A stretch of DNA of 6,651 nucleotides from Nitrospinota bacterium (lineage in GTDB: Bacteria > Nitrospinota_A > UBA7883 > JACRLM01). The notes below the pieces were generated by a model. That model was not told the origin of the DNA. It made no database searches and was given only the letters and a program-made list of their open reading frames with translations. The stretch covers positions 1 through 6,651 of the forward strand of contig JADGAO010000188.1 of the NCBI GenBank assembly GCA_015231995.1, written 5' to 3'. The position numbers and the translations under genes were made by a program. This document shows, one piece after another, positions 4,937 through 6,651 of this stretch. The first letter of the stretch is position 1; every line of letters starts with the position of its first letter.

Positions 4937-5392
4937 ATGGAGTCTTTGAACAGAAGGGATTTTATAAAGGTCGCCGGGCTTGCCGGGGCGGCTGTGGCGC
5001 TCGGCGGGCGCGGGCTGGCTTTCGCCGACGAAGCGGCGGAGCAGAAAGCCAAAGCCGACGCGGCGATCAAGGAGATCACCGGCGGCAAGGAAGCGGCCAA
5101 AGGGTCGCTGACGCTTGTTGCGCCGGACATCGCGGAGAACGGCGCGGTGGTGCCCGTTTCCATAGAACCCAAAGGGTTCACCCCGTCGCGGGTGGCGCTC
5201 ATCGTGGACGACAACCCCGTGCCGTTGATCATGGAAGCGAAGATTTCCGGGAAATACGCCGGTGACGGGGCCATATCCACAAGGATACGGATGCGGAAAA
5301 CCTCCACCGTGCGCGCATACGCTTACGACGCCAAGGGCGCCTTGCATGGCGATTCGAAAACGATAAAAGTCACCATCGGCGGTTGCGGCTAA
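4937..5392 (+). CDS. soxY: SoxY, thiosulfate-carrier subunit
   Basis: A 151-residue protein with a Tat signal: NRRDFIK at 5-11, then a weakly hydrophobic segment to about residue 30 (GLAFA-DE). Tat export suits folding with SoxZ in the cytoplasm, since SoxZ has no signal of its own. The mature protein has an immunoglobulin-like beta pattern (LTLVAPDIAENGAVVPVSIEP, about 58-78), as in the SoxY family. The substrate-carrying cysteine is C150 in the terminal motif: the chain ends GGCG, one glycine short of the common GGCGG. Thiosulfate and its oxidised products stay covalently bound to this cysteine while SoxAX, SoxB and SoxCD act. AGGG at 4927-4930 lies six bases before the ATG. The gap to soxX is 31 bases and to soxZ 25. 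The identity is secure. Confidence 0.95.
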   Translation: MESLNRRDFIKVAGLAGAAVALGGRGLAFADEAAEQKAKADAAIKEITGGKEAAKGSLTLVAPDIAENGAVVPVSIEPKGFTPSRVALIVDDNPVPLIMEAKISGKYAGDGAISTRIRMRKTSTVRAYAYDAKGALHGDSKTIKVTIGGCG

Positions 5393-5417
5393 ACATAAAA
5401 TCTCAAAAGAGGGAAAA

Positions 5418-5747
5418 ATGTCGGATTTAGGCAAAGCGATCATCCGCGTACCGAAAATCACAAAGGGCGCGGTTGCGACGATTCAGTCGTTGATAAAACA
5501 TCCCAACGACACCGGGCTTATCAAAGACGAGAAGACGGGGCAGATTATACCCGCGTTTTTCATACAGAGCATGAAGGTGGAGTTCGAAGGGGAGGCCGTT
5601 TACGAGATGAAGCTTGCGGCCTCCGTGAGCAAAGACCCGTACTTCGCATACAGCCTCAAGACGGACAAGCCCGGCAAGCTGAAGATGACGTGGACGGACA
5701 ACAAGGGCGCGGTATACGAGCAGACGGCGGACATAAATCCAGCGTAA
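5418..5747 (+). CDS. soxZ: SoxZ, partner subunit of SoxY
   Basis: A 109-residue protein, about the usual SoxZ size, with no signal peptide. It would be exported in complex with SoxY. Family landmarks are visible: GAVATIQSLIKHPNDTG (17-33, where many members have HPMETG), IPAFFIQSMKVEFEG (about 44-58), SKDPYFAYSLK, and GKLKMTWTDNKG near the end. SoxZ folds as a beta-sandwich and presents the C-terminal arm of SoxY to the other Sox enzymes. AGAGGG at 5408-5413 lies four bases before the ATG. Spacing to soxA is 13 to 16 bases, so the genes are very likely one transcript. Confidence 0.95.
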   Translation: MSDLGKAIIRVPKITKGAVATIQSLIKHPNDTGLIKDEKTGQIIPAFFIQSMKVEFEGEAVYEMKLAASVSKDPYFAYSLKTDKPGKLKMTWTDNKGAVYEQTADINPA

Positions 5748-5751
5748 AAAT

Positions 5752-5757
5752 AGGAGG
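5752..5757 (+). promoter_or_regulatory. Strong ribosome site that bears on the soxA start
   Basis: AGGAGG lies three bases before the ATG at 5761 and six before the second ATG at 5764. The usual spacing favours the second ATG, shortening SoxA by one methionine. The effect on the mature protein is nil. Confidence 0.6.
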
Positions 5758-5760
5758 CGC

Positions 5761-6534
5761 ATGATGAGACGATCGGCCATGGCTGTTTTCGCTGTGTTTT
5801 TCGCGGTGTTTGCGGGGTCAGCTCTCGCGCAGGAGGCTGGCGTGACCAGCGCCCCGTCGGATAAAGACCTTGCGCTGTACAGAACGGGGATCAACCCCGC
5901 CGATACGGATGTTGACGCTGGCGAGGAGTTTTTCAATAAAACGCAGGGAGAGAAAAATACGTCCTGCGCCGCCTGCCATGGCGGGGCGGCTCCGTCGAAG
6001 AGCTTGAAAGGCTCTGCGGTGATGTTCCCGAAATGGTCCGGCTCCGCCAAAAAGGTTGTCTCCATAGAAGACCAGATCAACATGTGCCTCGGCATGATGG
6101 GCGCGGAGAAGCTGGAGATGAAGTCGCCGCTGATGAACGGGGCGTCTCTATATGTCCGGTCGTTGTCGCTTGGGATGAACATCAACGTCAAGACGGACGG
6201 CGACGCCAAAGAGACGTTCGACTTTGGCCGCAAGGTGTTCGCCACGAGGCGCGGGGCGCGTAACCTCTCCTGCGCCAATTGCCACGAGGACCTTGTGGGG
6301 ACGACGCTCCGTATGCAACCGTTGAAAAAAATCGGCGCGGCGGCGGCGCACTGGCCCGCGTACCGGATGATGAGCGGACAGACCACATCCCTGCAACAGA
6401 GGTTCGTGCAGTGCATGAGCAACGCAAGGCTCAAGCCGTTTCCTCTTGGCGATTACAGGATGACGGCGCTGGAGCTTTACGTAACTTCGCTGGCCAACGG
6501 CCAACCGCTGGCGACGCCAGGCTGGGTGAGATGA
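5761..6534 (+). CDS. soxA: SoxA, diheme c-type cytochrome subunit of SoxAX
   Basis: A 257-residue protein (256 if the second ATG is used) with a Sec signal peptide (1-23, cut ALA-QE). It has two heme sites, CAACH at 69-73 and CANCH at 171-175, so it is the diheme type; other lineages keep only the second. C109 in INMCLGMMGAE is the probable axial ligand of heme 1. The second ligand, and the catalytic cysteine found as a persulfide in known SoxA structures, is C218 in RFVQCMSNAR. R214 sits four residues before it, as in the Rhodovulum sulfidophilum enzyme (R218/C222). HWPAYR (197-202) and the final ELYVTSLANGQPL are also family features. With SoxX it couples thiosulfate to the SoxY cysteine, the first step of the pathway. 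The operon may continue, but no soxB start appears in the remaining 117 bases. Confidence 0.96.
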   Translation: MMRRSAMAVFAVFFAVFAGSALAQEAGVTSAPSDKDLALYRTGINPADTDVDAGEEFFNKTQGEKNTSCAACHGGAAPSKSLKGSAVMFPKWSGSAKKVVSIEDQINMCLGMMGAEKLEMKSPLMNGASLYVRSLSLGMNINVKTDGDAKETFDFGRKVFATRRGARNLSCANCHEDLVGTTLRMQPLKKIGAAAAHWPAYRMMSGQTTSLQQRFVQCMSNARLKPFPLGDYRMTALELYVTSLANGQPLATPGWVR

Positions 6535-6545
6535 TGGAATTTCCC

Positions 6546-6562
6546 CCTCCTTAGCAAGGAGG
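6546..6562. repeat. Short perfect hairpin just after soxA
   Basis: CCTCCTT (6546-6552) and AAGGAGG (6556-6562) pair fully around a three-base loop. No T-run follows. The AAGGAGG arm looks like a ribosome site, but no start codon lies at a usable distance. The sequence resembles a widespread CCCCCTCCTTAG-type dispersed palindrome. It may stabilise the end of the sox mRNA. Confidence 0.5.
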
Positions 6563-6596
6563 CCATTCATAATAAGTCGTTGCCAATGATCCTGCT

Positions 6597-6626
6597 CCCT
6601 CTCCCGCGCAACGTCGCGGGAGAGGG
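6597..6626. terminator. Strong GC-rich hairpin (12-bp stem) downstream of soxA, possibly a dispersed repeat
   Basis: CCCTCTCCCGCG (6597-6608) and CGCGGGAGAGGG (6615-6626) pair perfectly around six bases, then TCGGGGTGAGGG follows. The CCCTCTCCC...GGGAGAGGG with GGGGTGAGGG pattern is, from general knowledge, a common interspersed repeat in many bacteria. Without a T-run it is not a textbook terminator, but so stable a stem may end or protect the transcript. Confidence 0.5.
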
Positions 6627-6651
6627 TCGGGGTGAGGGAAACAAACAGTGT

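Noticed and set aside
4360..5461. Long minus-strand open frames opposite soxX and soxY.
   Set aside because: They are mirror frames of secure sox genes, with His/Arg-rich composition and no motif.
5427..6570. Long minus-strand open frames opposite soxZ and soxA.
   Set aside because: The plus-strand frames contain exact heme and SoxZ motifs; the minus frames show none and reflect GC-biased codon use.
6556..6570. AAGGAGG after soxA as a ribosome site for a next gene.
   Set aside because: No ATG, GTG or TTG starting a sustained frame lies at a suitable distance; the motif is the arm of a perfect hairpin.

Overview
The window reads as a chromosomal segment of a Gram-negative, sulfur-oxidising bacterium. 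Several products carry Sec or Tat signal peptides, one partial gene looks like an outer-membrane protein, and the right half is a thiosulfate-oxidation (Sox) gene cluster. Coding sequence is moderately GC-rich. The intergenic DNA holds dispersed palindromic repeats of the TGTCATTCTGAG...CTCAGGATGACA kind. The exact phylum cannot be fixed from the sequence alone.

Left part (1-2023), mostly minus strand: the 5' part of a secreted, possibly outer-membrane, protein runs off the left edge (1-395). Upstream of it lies a small exported TPR protein (496-993) with a good sigma70-type promoter at 1099-1127. Next is a single-pass membrane protein of unknown function with an Ala/Lys/Pro-rich tail (1178-1939). 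It is divergent from an exported staphylococcal-nuclease-like protein (1977-2492). Their 37-bp intergenic gap holds one AT-rich block that can serve as -10 on both strands.

Middle (2493-3841): a periplasmic thioredoxin-like gene on the minus strand (2767-3228) is bracketed on both sides by clusters of terminal-inverted-repeat elements (2561-2754 and 3281-3729). The right cluster includes a 149-bp tandem duplication.

Right part (3842-6534), plus strand: a tight operon soxW-like, soxX, soxY, soxZ, soxA. SoxX (monoheme) and SoxA (diheme) form the c-type cytochrome that attaches thiosulfate to the C-terminal cysteine of SoxY. SoxZ is the SoxY partner. The thioredoxin-like protein at the head, and its paralogue across the repeat cluster, probably keep a Sox cysteine (that of SoxY or a cytochrome) in the right redox state. 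No soxB or soxCD lies inside the window. Only 117 bases follow soxA, and they contain two repeat-type hairpins. I see no clearly new system. The points most worth checking are the paired thioredoxins around the repeat cluster, the extra cysteine pair next to the SoxX heme motif, and the structured repeats.
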